A stretch of 64,000 nucleotides of DNA from Camelus bactrianus (GCF_048773025.1 NC_133544.1:73693001-73757000); one strand, 5' to 3'. Numbered from the stretch's first letter, positions 38,805 to 50,762 are shown. Numbers and translations: made by a program. The notes: generated by a model from the sequence alone, not told the origin.

Positions 38805-39689
38805 CCTGCAAGTTCTAACTAAAATTTTGTGAGGCTCTTGTCTGAATCCTGTATGATTGAAAGGACAGATTCTCTATTTAGCATACACAGTTAAAGTGTA
38901 AGCATACAGGCTATCTGATTAACAAAAGCTTGGGGTAAGTTGAGACTGAGGTCTACTACAAAGAGAAAAGCTAATTTAGCACTGTGCTGGGTCAATAAAT
39001 GTGGATCATTTTTTTCCCCTAGCTTTTAGACATGTGGATACTAAAAACAAACGAACAGAAAAATAGCTCTGGAATGTCCTTCTATTTACAATAGGAGGTG
39101 TGTGAGATTTCTAAATTCACTTCCAGCATAATAATGATGCCATTTTATGAAGCCTATTCTGGAGGAATTGAAGTACTGCCTGGTTTTTCCAGCATTTTTC
39201 TTATTTTACTCCTTGCTCAGACTCTGATCCATGATTCTGCCAGACTGATGCCCATTATCCTCTCAAACCTTCAATAAAGTTAGGAAAATTGTCTGAGGAA
39301 TAGGAAAACCCAAAGGGTTTCTTGACATGTAAAATAGAGTTGAGATATTAATAAAAGTAATTAATATATTGTGGAATTTCCTGAGATACCTGTAAAACAA
39401 ACATTTCCTTTTGAATATATACCCAGAAGTGGGATTGCTGGATCATAAGGTAGCTGTTTCTAATTTTTTGAGTAACTTTCATACTGTTTTCCCTAATACA
39501 GTCATTCTTCCCACCACAAAGCACAGTGAATAGAGAAGCCACTTAGGAGACTAGGGTTCCAGATGAACTTGAATTGTAAACCAGCTGTCCCTGTATTCAA
39601 GGGATGGGACCTTTCAAAAAAATGAGAGAGGAGATGGGATAGGTAAACTATTAGTACCTGCAGGACACACAAATCAAAGGCACCACCAT

Positions 39690-40345
39690 GACTCTACCAC
39701 TACTACTGGAGTACTAAAACAGCCTCCTGACTGGTCCTTGCACTTCCATCCTTCCCCACTCGGCAGAATAGTCTCAGAACAGTGGCTAGAGTAATCCTTT
39801 AAAAATATAAATCATATAATTTCACTTTTCTCCTTAACACTTTACAACAGCTTTCCAGTTTACCTAGAATAAAATCCAAAGGCTTTATTTACCACGGCCT
39901 CATGCTACTTCTATGATTCCCTCTCTCACTCCATTCTGCCCCCACTGGCTTTCTTGCTGTTCCTCTAGGCTTTTTCCAAATTCTTGGCCTTTACATTAGC
40001 TGGTTCCCTGTGTCTGAAATTGCCCTTCCTGGTAACAGCATGACGACTCTTTTACATCATTCAGATTTTTCTCAAGTGTCACATTCTCAATGAGGCCTTT
40101 TCTGGCCATATCATCTACAACTTCAACACCCTCTTTACTCACTTCTCACCTCCTTACCTGCTTTATTTTTAGCTAATCTGACATACATTTTACTTAAACT
40201 GTTTTAATTACTTATTTTAAGTTTCTCACACCAAACTGCAACAGGTCAGAGGTTTGCCTTTTTTCCCCAGTGCTGCGTCCCTGGTGCTTAGAACAAAAGC
40301 TGTCCTAATAGGCGATTACTTAGAAAACATTTGTTAAATACATAA
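39690..40345 (+). repeat. L2 LINE 3' end
   Basis: 'cagcctcctgactggtcctt', 'cagtggctagagtaatcctt', 'ggctttcttgctgttcctct', 'tcaatgaggccttttctggc' and 'gtgcttagaac' occur in the L2 3' order over about 650 bp. Non-coding by decay. Confidence 0.85.
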
Positions 40346-40384
40346 ATTAATATTTACAAGTTCCCCCAACACACACACAGTTTA

Positions 40385-40650
40385 TTCAAACCTAGTCAAG
40401 TGTCATCAGTGAGGCCTTTCCTGAAGATTCTATATAAATAGCACCTTTTCCCCCACATATGCACACAGAGACCATTACTGTATCTCCTTACCCTAATTAG
40501 CACCACTCAACATATTACACATTTATGTATTTATTATTCCTTCCCTGTAGATTCTAATTTCAGTGAAGCCCGGGACTGTATTCTCAGGGCTTTAGAACAG
40601 TACTTGACTCTTGGTAGGTACTCAGTAGCTATTTCTTGGATTAATTAATG
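40385..40650 (+). repeat. L2 LINE 3' end, second copy
   Basis: 'gtgaggcctttcctgaagat', 'tagcaccactcaacatatta' and 'ttggtaggtactcagtagct', ending in a short 'attaattaatgaa'. Confidence 0.8.
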
Positions 40651-41001
40651 AACAAATTCTGTCTGATAGTACTCCCTCCACGATTACAAACTCTCAGACT
40701 AGCTATGAGGTTCCAGCACAATCTAGAGAAGCTCGCCAGTGAGCACTCTAAACTCCTTCAACTGCAGTGCGTCTTCAAAGAAAGACAATGTTCCCCATTT
40801 CATTTCTGCCCCTAAAGTTTATCCGCAGAATTGACAGCTCAGGCGAACGCAGAGAATAAGTTTTCAACAAACTACTTTGTAAGTTGTCTGGCGTTAACCA
40901 AATTTAACAGATTCACCTGACTATAGCACGGTCGGACAGTGGGAGAACAAAAGCTAATTCCTAACAGGCGGGGGCCGGCCCCACCCAGCCAGGATCTGCG
41001 C

Positions 41002-41103
41002 CCTCCCGGCCGCTGCGCTCAGGATTGGCCAACGCTAGGCAGGCACAGCCCAGGCCCGCAGCAGCGCGCGCATGGGCGGGGCCGTCCCGTGAGGTGCGGG
41101 GGC
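41002..41103 (+). repeat. STARD9: STARD9 promoter module, copy A
   Basis: Contains 'gctcaggattggc' (41017-41029), 'ggcaggcac', then GGGCGGGG (41074-41081) and 'tgtcc/gtcccgtgagg'-type sequence. The same string order recurs 128-130 bp downstream. Confidence 0.85.
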
Positions 41104-41129
41104 GGAGCGAGGCGGGCCGGGCCGGGCGT

Positions 41130-41232
41130 CCTCCCGCCCACCGAGCTCAGGATTGGCTGAGGGTCGGCAGGCACCGCCCAGGGCCGGGCAGCTGCGCTTA
41201 CAGGGGCGGGGCTGTCCTGTGAGGCGCGTGGG
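41130..41232 (+). repeat. STARD9: STARD9 promoter module, copy B
   Basis: Repeats 'gctcaggattggc' (41145-41157), 'ggcaggcac', GGGCGGGG (41204-41211) and 'gtcctgtgagg'. CCAAT-to-GC-box spacing is 52 bp against 50 bp in copy A. Confidence 0.85.
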
Positions 41233-41298
41233 GCAGGCGGCGCTGGGCTGGAGTAGGGCCGGCCTCCGGCTGGGCTCCGGCTGGGCTTGGGGTTGGGG

Positions 41299-41316
41299 CC
41301 AGGGCCAGGGCCAGGG
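41299..41316 (+). repeat. (AGGGCC)n short tandem repeat
   Basis: Three units of 'ccaggg', directly before an upstream ATG at 41317. Confidence 0.85.
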
Positions 41317-41362
41317 ATGCTGCAGCTGGGCCGACCTGCCGGGCTTGGGCTGTGGCCGAAGG

Positions 41363-41409
41363 ATGGCGAACGTGCGGGTGGCCGTGAGGGTTCGGCCCCT
41401 CAGCAAGAG
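41363..41409 (+). CDS. STARD9: STARD9 coding exon 1, residues 1-16
   Basis: Codes MANVRVAVRVRPLSK and two bases of R16; donor gtgagt. In the CpG island. Confidence 0.95.
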
Positions 41410-44400
41410 GTGAGTCTGGGCGGGAGGGGGCGCCTGAGGCGTCAAATGAGCAGAGAGGAGGGAGAGGCCCCCGCCTCTCCCTCAAGTGATTCTGGCGCGG
41501 AGAAATCAGACACAAAGTGGCCCAAGGGGCCAGCGTCCGGAAACCGTAAAGGCCTGGCGGGACAAGGCCTCGCTCGGGTCTAGCTTTCGCTTAGTGCCCT
41601 GGCGAGTAGCGGTTCGTGGATGGCCGCAGGGATGGGCTGCGCCGTAACTGTGTCCCTGAAGTCCTGACAGCAGGAGTTTTGAAGGACCGCGGCTCCAGTT
41701 GAGCCTTTCTCCTGGGTACGCTGAGAAAAGCTGGGAAAGTTATCTCCACGCGGGGGGAGGGATGGGCGGTCTCCTGTCTCTTCGGGGTGGTTCGGGAGCA
41801 CCTGTGAGGACTGAGGCAGAATTGTGTGTTCCTGCGTTCACCTGGGTTTCTCTGCGAAGATGTGGAGGAAGGCGGATTGTAAGGCGTGAGAGGGAAATTG
41901 AGGCTCAGAGAGATTGTGGTTTTATTTTGTGCTTGACAGCAGAACTGTGAAGAAGGGGGAAGTTACTCCAACCCCTTCCCTCAATGTAGTCAGTGCCCAT
42001 TTCCTCCTCATAGGTGAATCTGATCCTACACTTCTCAGCTGTTGAGACATCAAGTTTCCAGCTACATAATTTCTCTCTTCACTGAGTTTCCACTGATAGG
42101 TTTGGGAAGTTAGGAAAGGCTTCAAAGAAGGGTTGGTGTTTGAACCCAATAACCTTTTAAAGAGCTATTAGAGCTTGCTGACAAATGTAAAGAGCACTCG
42201 GTAAGAACACTGAGAGCAAAGGACTTAAGCTCTTATTAGGAAATAGAAAAGTTTCAGTTGTTTGAGAAGAGGGTGTGTGGAGGGGGGTGAGTGGTAGGAG
42301 ATAATGCTGGCAGAATGTGGTTTAGGACAGAAGGCACATATTGGAACTATTTGGGAGGTTCAAAAATTTCCAGGGCATAAGATGGCTTGGAAATTGGGCA
42401 GAAGGATCAAAAAAAAAAAAAAAAAAAAAGGCATTGTCTCCCATAACAAAGTTTGGTACTAGCAGGGATTGTTGTCCTGATTGGAGGTGATTGGCTTTGA
42501 AAAATCATGCAATTGACAGAATAATGAGGAGAGCAATGAGATGAGGGAAAGAAACAAAACTGAAAAGAAGGTAGGAAAAAACAAAAGAAGTATGATGCAG
42601 AAAGAAAGAAAGCAGCAGGTGCTTGAACTGCTGTATTTAGATTGGTACATGGCTTATGACACCTGTCTTTCAGCTTATGGATGTGGTGGCTCAGGGTTGG
42701 GGGATTTTCATAGATATAGATGCTACCCTAGAGGTAGCCTCTGACAGATCTTTTTGCAAAGCTGCTCTTGTAGGGTTCTCAGGATAATAACTTTGACCAC
42801 TCCTAACAGTAACTTCTCAGCTCCTTGGGAACTAGGAAGATTAAGGAAATGCTGTTGAAGAAATAGACTCACAGATGTAGGAAACAAACTTATGGTTACC
42901 AAAGGGGAAAGGGGGTAGGGAGGGATAAATTAGGAGTTTGGGATTAACAGATGGCAGACTGCTATATATAAAATAGATGAACAACAGGGATATACTGTAT
43001 AGCACAGGGAACTATATTCAGTATCTTGTAATAACCTACAATGGAAAAAAATCTGAAAAATGATACTACTGAATCGCTTTGTTGTACACCTGAAACTAAC
43101 ACAACATTGTTAATCAACTATACTTCAATTTAAAAAAAAACTGTTGAAATTGGGTTGTTATTTGCAACCACAGTAGAGAATAACAATATCATTAAAAGTG
43201 AGGGCAAAAGAAGGGCACAAAAGCTTATTTTTAGCTCAGGTTAAGAACCTTGAGTAGCAAGGAGTAGAATGCCAAGACTGCAGATACCCCAAGGTGTGAG
43301 CAGATTATTGCATGCTGAAGATTCAGGAGCACAGATTTAAAAGCAGATATGAATAAATCCAGTGTGACCCTAGCTAGGAAGTCGGGACCACGCCCCTCTT
43401 CTCATAGAATCACGCAGAGATGCAGCTGTATTCCAGGGTTTGTTAACTTCCACCATCTTTGCTGAGGCTCATTTGAACTTTAGGGAATCTTCTGATTATG
43501 TGGTTTGTCCCAACCTTCAAATAAGTAATCAGCACAGACTCAGTTAACAAAGTCTTTGGATCTCATGTTGTACTTGGGAAGAAAATCTTAGGTGTCATCT
43601 AGTCTAAGCTTCCGAGAAACTGATCTTGTTTAAGGTCTAAAAGTAGGTAGAGCCAAGATTTGATTCACCAGACCAAGACGTACCTTCCTGAGATTGCAAA
43701 AGCCTGTTTGCTCAGTTGGACTAGAATTGACCATCAGTAAAATAACATGGGAGATGGTTTGATGCTCTCCCTACTACCTCACAGTTGTTTCCCATAATCA
43801 AAGTCCATGTCTCATTATAAGATGCTGCCCCTTGTTTATCCCAAATCATTCATCATTGAGAGAACATGTTCTCTTTTTGCCAGCACTGTAAGCTCTGGAA
43901 CACTTCCCGCTGCCCTGTCGAAAGTTACTTTTCATGCACTATATTCCTTTTCTGTGCTGTTCTTTTTAAATCTGTGAAAGAGTATAACGATCTCAGTGGT
44001 TTTTGTGAGGACTAAATGAAAGGATACATTTAAAATACTTAGAACAGAGTGTTCAATAAAGTGCTAACTGTATAATTTTTAACAGCTATTTTTACTCCTC
44101 CCTATACTTAGCTGTCTTTTTTTTTTTTATTTCAAGTTTTACAAATGAATAGGTAACAAGTGGAAATGGCTTGGTTATTTTCCCCTCTAGGACAGTGATT
44201 CTCATATTATAGTATAGATACTGTATACCTGGGGAGCTTTTTATGCTGCAACTTGTTAACAGGCATTCGAATTAACTAGCCCCATCTCCCGTAATTCTGT
44301 TGAAGAAAGTCTGTTGAGCACACATTGAGAAACACTCTCCTGGGAGTAAACATGTAATTGAGGATTTATCCTTGTGCAAAACCTTTAACTCTACAGAATG

Positions 44401-47400
44401 AATGCCTCTTGGTGGAATTCAGGTCCCAGAGGCAAATGGGAGCAGCACCAGTAGACTTCCATTGAGCTCTGTGCAGCCAGCTGCCCTATTGAAGTTGGTG
44501 CCCTTTCTTTATCTTCTGCTCTACTTTAATTCTCCCTGATTTCATTCTAGAATACTTTGGAACCACCAGGTTACCAATGGCAGTGGTCCAGGCAGGGGAG
44601 GAGCACCATCTCACCCACTTTTAGTGTCACATCTTTCTGTCAGGAGGTCAGTTTCAGGACCTTTTTTGTTTTTGGCTGCTTATGCTGAAGAGTCCTAAAT
44701 GAATCCTCAAGAAAGGGCACACTTTAAAAGAATTCGATTGACTAGGTATGGAAAAAGTTATTGCATTTTCCCTCTTATTTATTATCCAAATTTACTATAA
44801 CCTGCATATTTTATGGTGGGTGGAGGGATAATAAAACCTACTTTAAAATTCAGAGAGGAAAAAAATGTTATCTTGTAAAATGTTAACACCAAAGATGAAA
44901 GATTTTCTTTTAGGACAGCCAAGGGCAGGGGTAGGGGGTACAGTTGTATGATATCTCGGGGACAAAGACTATCCCTACTGCCTTTAGTACTGTCTAGTGT
45001 GAAATGTGAAAGAGCATCAGAACCCTGAGGAAATTTAAGTAACAGAAATGTCATCACCTGGGAGAGGGATGTTTTTATCCAGGGCTTTATCCCAAACTCA
45101 TTGACAGGTTTAAAAAAAAAATCTTAAATCTGAATACTTTTGTCTCACTGTGCACCCTTTGCCACCCCCAAATCCACAAGGTCACATCCTGGAACCCTGA
45201 GGAAGGATAAAAAACTGAATTACTCACTCAACTTTTGGGTCCCAGGCCAGGAGTAATTTAATTGATAACTTTCATTGCAGTGGAAGAAGTGCCAATGAAT
45301 TAACTCTCCTCTGTTAACATTCTGGCCTTGAGCACTTTAGCTAAAGCTCTTTACACTGTGAAAAATGGTGTCATATCTAGAATGGAGTGTATTCCATTCC
45401 TTTTGGGCTTCAGGTGTGGGTCACTTGGATTAAGCCCCTTGTAAGTGAATGTCGGGGTCGGCTGGTTGTTAGCAGTATTACTATATAACTGCAGTATAGG
45501 ATGATTCTCAAGGATCTTGGCTCTCATTTCTGATTTAAGAAGATGCAAGGAATGGATTTGGGAAATATGTTCTCAGGACCTCAACAGAGAGGACTCCAAA
45601 ACCTTTTTCATTATTTTCTGTGCTCAAAATCTCAGAGAAAGTAAGAGGTGATGCCATGCTGTGTCCTGAGCCAAGGACACTCTCCAGGGTTTCCAGGGCT
45701 GATTTCTAAGGCATATGGCTCTGTGGTCAGACAGATCTGAGTTTAAATTTCAGCTCTGCCACTGCTAGCTGTTTGACCTTGGATAAGTTACATAATTTCT
45801 CTCAGCCTTAATCTTCCATCTGTAAAAATGTAAATACATTAAAAGCTGTGTTAGGAAAGGGTGTTAGGAGGATTGCATAAGATGAAGTACAGTATATACT
45901 GTACGTAATACAATGCTGAGCACATAGAGAATGCCTGAAACAGCAACTCTTCACTGTTGCCAAGCCAAATTCTAACGTCCAGAGAAGCATGCCAGCTAGG
46001 GGACTGCTTGACATGATGCTTACAGCATTTATGGAGACAGCCACCCAAGTTATGGAGACAGCACTAGGGAAACATTTTGTCCCAATAGCACTGGTCTCAG
46101 CTTCTGTTTTCTTGATTAAGAAAAAAAAAAGCAGTATTTTTTTCTCATATGGGTTTGTGTATTGTTTCTAGGGAGACCAAAGAAGGGGGAAGAATTATTG
46201 TGGAAGTTGATGGCAAAGTGGCAAAAATCAGGAATTTAAAGGTAAGCCTGAAACTGTCTTCCTTTTTCTTTCCACTGAGGATCTGGTATTATTACAGTGA
46301 CTTCTGGGGTGAAGATGTGTATGTGAATGTGTTTAGAGATGGGGAGTGGGAAAGGGAAGGGCTTACAAGGGGAATTGTGGGAAGAGCTTTGACCAATCAC
46401 AAAGCAAATATAAAAATATGGCAGGAAATAAATGCAGGGCATGTGGCTGCTGCAGCCCAAGTGCTATCAAATAAGGTGCAGCTGTTTTGGAAACTGATCA
46501 GCAGCTGCTTTGAAAGTAAATACCAGGGGTATTATGGGGCCCGTGGCCAGCTTAAGTCATGCTGGGGGAAATCTGTGCTTATATTTAACTCACCTGACCA
46601 CCAGTTAGACTTTGTCTCAAACTTCTTATTTGATATCACTTCATCTAGAAGTGTTACTAGGGATTTTAGTATGCATCTGCTAATGCAGGATTCATTTTGG
46701 CCATACTGAGGGCCAGGGTAAGAGAGTTTGGATCCCAGAAAGGAGTCAATCACTAGCCTGAATCTTGCTACAAATTTTCTCTCAGTTCTGACTGATCTTT
46801 GATCACAATTGGACAAACACTGGGAATTTCCTCCTCTACCCCTCACCACAGGCTAGGGCTAATTTTCTCCATCCCATTCCTCCGTTTCCCAGGCCAGTGG
46901 AAGTGGAAGGGTTTCTTTCTTTCTGGGCCTTGGGCAGTGGAGAGCGACAGGGAAGCTGGCCGTGTGACTGCTGTTACAGTCAGCTTGCAGGTGGTACTCA
47001 GCATTCCTGAGAGCCGACGAAGCTGACTTGCAGGTTGAGGGTTATCGGGACCCCAGGCCCCCCAGCCATGCCCACTCCTGTGTTACTCCTGTGATGTGCT
47101 CTGTTTCCTTTTGTTGGTAGCTCTCTGCTGAAAGAGATTCGAGCCTGCCAAACTTTCAACAGGAGCTCCCTAGGGACAAAAGGCCTTTCATTCTCTGCTG
47201 TCTCTTATTTATATCTCTGTTGCCTAATCACTTCAGCTGCTTTGTTCTGAAAGCTCATATTTTGGGTTCTTAAGAATAAATTCTGTCTAAGATCAAACTC
47301 TAATCTGCCCCCTGCACACCTTGTTGACTGCTTATTTCCCTGAGGTCAGTTGTCCTCTAGGAATCTCTTAGTCATTCTGACAGCCTCATTCTACCGTAAT

Positions 47401-48121
47401 TTATGGTGCCTAGTTCAAGGGATTGTGTATCCCTGTCCAGAGTTTAAATTTTAAATGGTAAGACAGGCATTTCTGTGAATAATGCCATTCTCCCCAGTAC
47501 CTGGAGGTCAGTACAGTTCTAAGTTCTAGCTCAACCCTTGTCTACCTTGGGCAGTTGGAGTGGTCCCACCTCTTCTGTCCAACATGCTTTCTAATTCACT
47601 TGGGGTGGATTCCCCAGGGACCTCTGTGACAGCTTTAGGTTGATAGAGCCTGTCAGGCCCAGGGGCTGACTTACTCATGCATTTCCAGTGTCCTCTACAG
47701 AAATACATAGAGAAGAAATGATAATGGTAAGAAAGGCTTTTTCTCTCAAACTGTTTTATGCCTCAGGGAGTTGATTTGTGAGTAGGTAGATAAGTGATAG
47801 TGTGACAGACAAATTTACTTCTCTGAGGCTTCACTCTACCTAACAAAGACAAAGGTTACTTTTTTTTTCTTTTTTAGGTAGATATCATAACTATTCTCAT
47901 GACCAGTCCAGGTCTCTCTAGCTTCAGCAGAGAGGAATCAGTTACCACTGGCCAGATTCTTATATTATAGCAGAGAAGACACTGGATCCTATGTTTGATT
48001 TTAGGTGGACGGTCGACTCGATGGCTTTGGCGACTCCCGGGAGAAGGTTGTGGCATTTGGCTTTGATTACTGCTACTGGTCAGTCAACCCGGAGGACCCC
48101 CAGTATGCATCTCAGGATGTG
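41363..48121 (+). CDS. STARD9: STARD9 (kinesin-3, KIF16A), first three coding exons, partial
   Basis: STARD9 is a very large kinesin-3 with an N-terminal motor and a C-terminal START lipid-binding domain; it acts at centrosomes in spindle assembly. Coding parts seen: 41363-41409, 46172-46241 and 48005-48121, i.e. residues 1-78 of a protein over 4,000 residues long. The start MANVRVAVRVRPLSK has the motor's first beta strand and the RVRP nucleotide-pocket motif. Then come ETKEGGRIIVEVDGKVAKIR and the FGFDYCYWSVNPED segment typical of kinesin-3. The start has A at -3 and G at +4. The P-loop (GQTGSGKT type) exon is not found, so the gene runs past the right edge. Identity to the recalled human N-terminus is very high. 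Confidence 0.96.
42856..43140 (+). mobile_element. L1 3'UTR insertion (artiodactyl-type), sense
   Basis: 'gaaatagactcacagatgta', 'acaaacttatggttaccaaa', 'tagcacagggaactatattc' and 'cacctgaaactaacacaaca', ending in poly-A, are the artiodactyl L1 3' end. Possible 8-bp direct repeats 'ctgttgaa' at 42852-42859 and 43141-43148. Confidence 0.88.
43970..44095 (+). repeat. MIR fragment
   Basis: 'tttttgtgaggactaaatga', 'aatacttagaacagagtgtt' and 'caataaagtgctaactg', the MIR 3' part. Confidence 0.65.
44195..44345 (+). mobile_element. MER5-like hAT fragment
   Basis: 'gacagtgattctcatatta', 'acctggggagctttttatg' and 'acattgagaaacactctcc' keep the MER5 ends in order. Confidence 0.55.
45700..45930 (+). 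repeat. MIR SINE
   Basis: Near full length: 'atatggctctgtggtcagac', 'tcagctctgccactgctagc', 'ttgaccttggataagttaca' and 'aatgctgagcacatagagaa'. Confidence 0.85.
46172..46241 (+). CDS. STARD9: STARD9 coding exon 2, residues 16-39
   Basis: Codes ETKEGGRIIVEVDGKVAKIR then NLK. Acceptor tctag, donor gtaagc. The frame runs open for about 470 nt into the intron, with no similarity there. Confidence 0.95.
46242..48004 (+). other. STARD9: STARD9 intron 2 (1.8 kb)
   Basis: I see no repeat or gene in it. A T-rich tract at 47863-47877 lies about 130 bp before the acceptor. Confidence 0.75.
48005..48121 (+). CDS. STARD9: STARD9 coding exon 3, residues 40-78
   Basis: Codes VDGRLDGFGDSREKVVAFGF, DYCYWSVNPEDPQYASQDV. 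Phase 0 at both ends; acceptor ttag, donor gtaatg. Confidence 0.95.
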
Positions 48122-49392
48122 GTAATGTCATTATTTCCTTCACTCTCGCCGGGTCTTTATAACTGGATAATTATTGGGAAATTAACATGGAATCTGAGCC
48201 CTGGCTATTTCTTACTTATGCTAGTTTGGTCAGAAACAAATGATGTTTTAATCTGAGAAACGGTGGTCAGAGGCATCAGTTGCAGAAAGAGCAGAGGAGA
48301 TAGGAAAAGACTGCTTTTCCAGGGCCCAGAAATTGGCTTGGGTCCATTTAGGCTTAGGCCTCAGCCTAATTTGTATGACCCTGAGTTAGTTCAGGTGATG
48401 TTCTGCTCCAGTGGTAGGGGAATGGGCTCACCTCAAACCTGGCCTTCTGTTGTATGCAGCAGAAGGGCCCAGAGTTCTTTGAGGCTGATCTTTTCTTAAC
48501 AGCCTCAGGCTTGTGCTTGTGCCCCTGGGCTGAGTGCAAAGGGCTGGACAACTAGTCGGCCAGCCCACAATGTATGTAAGAGGCATATTTTGATTTGAGG
48601 ATTTTGAGGATCAGCCAAGGCTTTACTGGCTAACACTGCTGGTCACCCTTCCTGCCACTCATCTCTCCCACAAGTTTCTAAGGCGGCAGGTCTGACCAGA
48701 TGGGTCTGCAGGACTTCTCTCTATTTATCAGAAGCAGCAGCACTGTCCTGATTGGAGCACTGTCAAAGGTCATGCATTTAGTGCCCATGATGGCCAGCAA
48801 GCCTTGCCTCATTCAATTCTGTGACCATGGATGGTAGCCCTTATCCCAGCAGCCACCAGGTTCCTCTCTAAAATTAGAAAAATCATTTGTTTGGCCTTTT
48901 GTGGCTTTTCATATGCTCTTCCTTACATGTGAAAGAAAATATTAGAGGAATATGTCCTTAGAAAATAGCATTGGAAATGGAAATATTTGGGGGCGAACCC
49001 TAGACAACCATTGCCTATCAGTCTATATACCCTTGAATAAAAAACCAAAGTATATTTTCTGCTAAGTATTTTAGTCTTTTGTGAAGTGTTTCCTGATTAT
49101 GCCAAAGAAACAATGTTACCAAGTTTGAGTGATTTAGAGGACAGCATAGGCATACCTTATTTTTTTAAACTTCATAGATACTGCATTTTTTATAAATTGA
49201 AGGTTTATGGCAAGTGTGCATCGAGCAAGTCTAGCCATGCCATTTTTCACAGCATTTATTCGCTTCATGTCTCTGTATCACATTTTGGTAATTCTCGTAA
49301 TATTTAAAACTTCATTGTTATATTTATTATGGTGATCTGTGATCAGTGATCTTTGATGTTACTTGTTGAAGGCTCAGATGATGGTTAGCATT

Positions 49393-49413
49393 TTTTAGTA
49401 ATAAAGAATTTTT
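49393..49413. repeat. Target-site duplication, left copy (L1)
   Basis: A 21-bp string containing 'agtaataaagaattttt' is repeated exactly at 50742-50762, on the two sides of the L1. It is Tigger1 sequence duplicated on L1 insertion. Confidence 0.93.
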
Positions 49414-50741
49414 TTCCTTTTTTATTGAGTTATAGTCATGTTACAATGTTGTATCAAATTCCAGGGTACAGCACAATTTTCAGTTATACATGAACATACA
49501 TATATTCATTGTCACATTTTTTTTTTTTTTGCTGTGAGCTACCACAAGATCTTGTAGATATTTCCCTGTGCTATACAATATAATCTTGTTTTTCTCTTCT
49601 ACATCTACCTGTCAGTATCTACAAATTTTGAAATCCCAGTCTGTCTCTTCCCACCCTCCGCCCCCTTGGCAACCACAAGTTTATATTCTATGTCTATGAG
49701 TCTGTTTCTGTTTTGTATTTGTGTTCTTTTCTTTTTTTTTATTTTTTTAAGATTCCACATATGAGCAATCTCATATGGTATTTTTCTTTCTCTTTCTGGC
49801 TTACTTCACTTAGAATGACATTCTCCAGGGACATCCATGTTGCTGCAAATGATGTTATGTTGTCGTTTTTATGGTTGAATAGTATTCCATTGTATAAATA
49901 TACCACAGCTTCTTTATCCAGTCATCTGTCAATGGACATTTAGGCTGTTTCCATGTCTTGGCTATTGTAAATAGTGCTTCTATAAACATTGGGGTGCAGG
50001 TGTCTTTTTGAAGTAGGGTTCCTTCTGGATATATGCCCAGGAGCCAGATTCCTGGGTCATATGGTAAGTCTATTCCTAGTCTTTTGAGGAATCTCCATAC
50101 TGTTTTCCACAGTGGCTGCACCAAACTGCATTCCCACCAGCAGTGTAGGAGGGTTCCCTTTTCTCCACAGCCTCTCCAGCATTTGTCATTTGTGGACTTT
50201 TGAATGATGGCCAGAATGGTGTGAGGTGATACCTCATCATAGTTTTGATTTGCATTTCTCTGATAATTAGTGATATTGAGCATTTTTTCATGTGCCTGTT
50301 GATCATTTGTATTTCTTCCTTGGAGTATTGCTTGTTTAGGTCTTTTGCCCATTTTTGGATTGGGTTTTTTTGTTGTTGTTGTTATTAAGTCATATGAGCT
50401 GCTTATACATTCTGGAGATCAAGCCTTTGTCGGTTTCATTTGCAAAAATTTTCTCCCATTCCGTAGGTTGTTGTTTTGTTTTACTTATGGTTTCCTTTGC
50501 TGTGCAGAAGCTTGTAAGTTTAATTAGGTCCAATTTGTTTATTCTTGCTTTTATTTCTATTGCTTGGGTAGACTGCCCTAGGAGAACATTTTTGAGATGT
50601 ATGTCACATAATATTTTGCCTATATTTTCTTCTAGGAGGTTTATTGTATCTTTTCTTATGTTTAAGTCTTTGATCCATTTTGAGTTGATTTTTGTGTATG
50701 GTATAAGGAAGTGTTCTAGCTTCATTGATTTACATGCTTTC
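49414..50741 (-). mobile_element. 5'-truncated L1, antisense, inserted into the Tigger1 copy
   Basis: On the minus strand two adjacent open stretches (50725-50390 and 50352-49855, different frames) match the C-terminal part of L1 ORF2p. The second has the Cys-rich end [14 protein letters not shown] and ...WYIYTMEYYSTIK, followed by an L1 3'UTR and an A-tail (plus-strand T-rich run 49414-49430). Only about 1.3 kb of L1 is present. The frame break between the two stretches makes it inactive. It is flanked by 21-bp direct repeats. Confidence 0.95.
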
Positions 50742-50762
50742 TTTTAGTAATAAAGAATTTTT
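50742..50762. repeat. Target-site duplication, right copy (L1)
   Basis: Identical to 49393-49413; the Tigger1 reading resumes directly after it ('aaattaaggtatgtac'). Confidence 0.93.

Larger units (their letters stand above)
37201..38825 (+). other. HAUS2: HAUS2 3'UTR (inferred), containing an LTR fossil
   Basis: No AATAAA occurs until 38790, so the 3'UTR may extend about 1.6 kb. It would then include the old LTR-like block at 37700-38089. The extent is inferred. Confidence 0.5.
38826..40950. other. HAUS2-STARD9 intergenic region
   Basis: No gene is supported. The right half is built of L2 LINE 3' ends; the left half (38830-39690) is AT-rich with nothing recognised. Confidence 0.75.
40960..41362 (+). 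promoter_or_regulatory. STARD9: STARD9 CpG-island promoter and 5'UTR
   Basis: A sharp switch from AT-rich to very GC- and CpG-rich DNA precedes the STARD9 start codon. No TATA box. It carries two inverted CCAAT boxes (ATTGG at 41024 and 41152) and two GC boxes (GGGCGGGG at 41074 and 41204) in a duplicated module. The CpG island continues to about 41600. Confidence 0.88.
41410..46171 (+). other. STARD9: STARD9 intron 1 (4.8 kb)
   Basis: Opens in the CpG island. It holds a 21-bp poly-A run (42409-42429), an L1 3'UTR copy, and MIR and MER5 fragments. No internal exon is supported. Confidence 0.8.

Noticed and set aside
41035-41515. Several long frames in the STARD9 CpG island, both strands
   Set aside because: GC-rich DNA has few stop codons; the products are Pro/Ala/Arg-rich with no family resemblance.
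46149-46709. 186-codon open frame on the plus strand
   Set aside because: It is STARD9 exon 2 read through its donor (gtaagc at 46242) into the intron; the extra residues resemble nothing and the exon boundary is fixed by phase.
49855-50725. Two long minus-strand frames as a host gene
   Set aside because: They are L1 ORF2p C-terminal sequence between target-site duplications.
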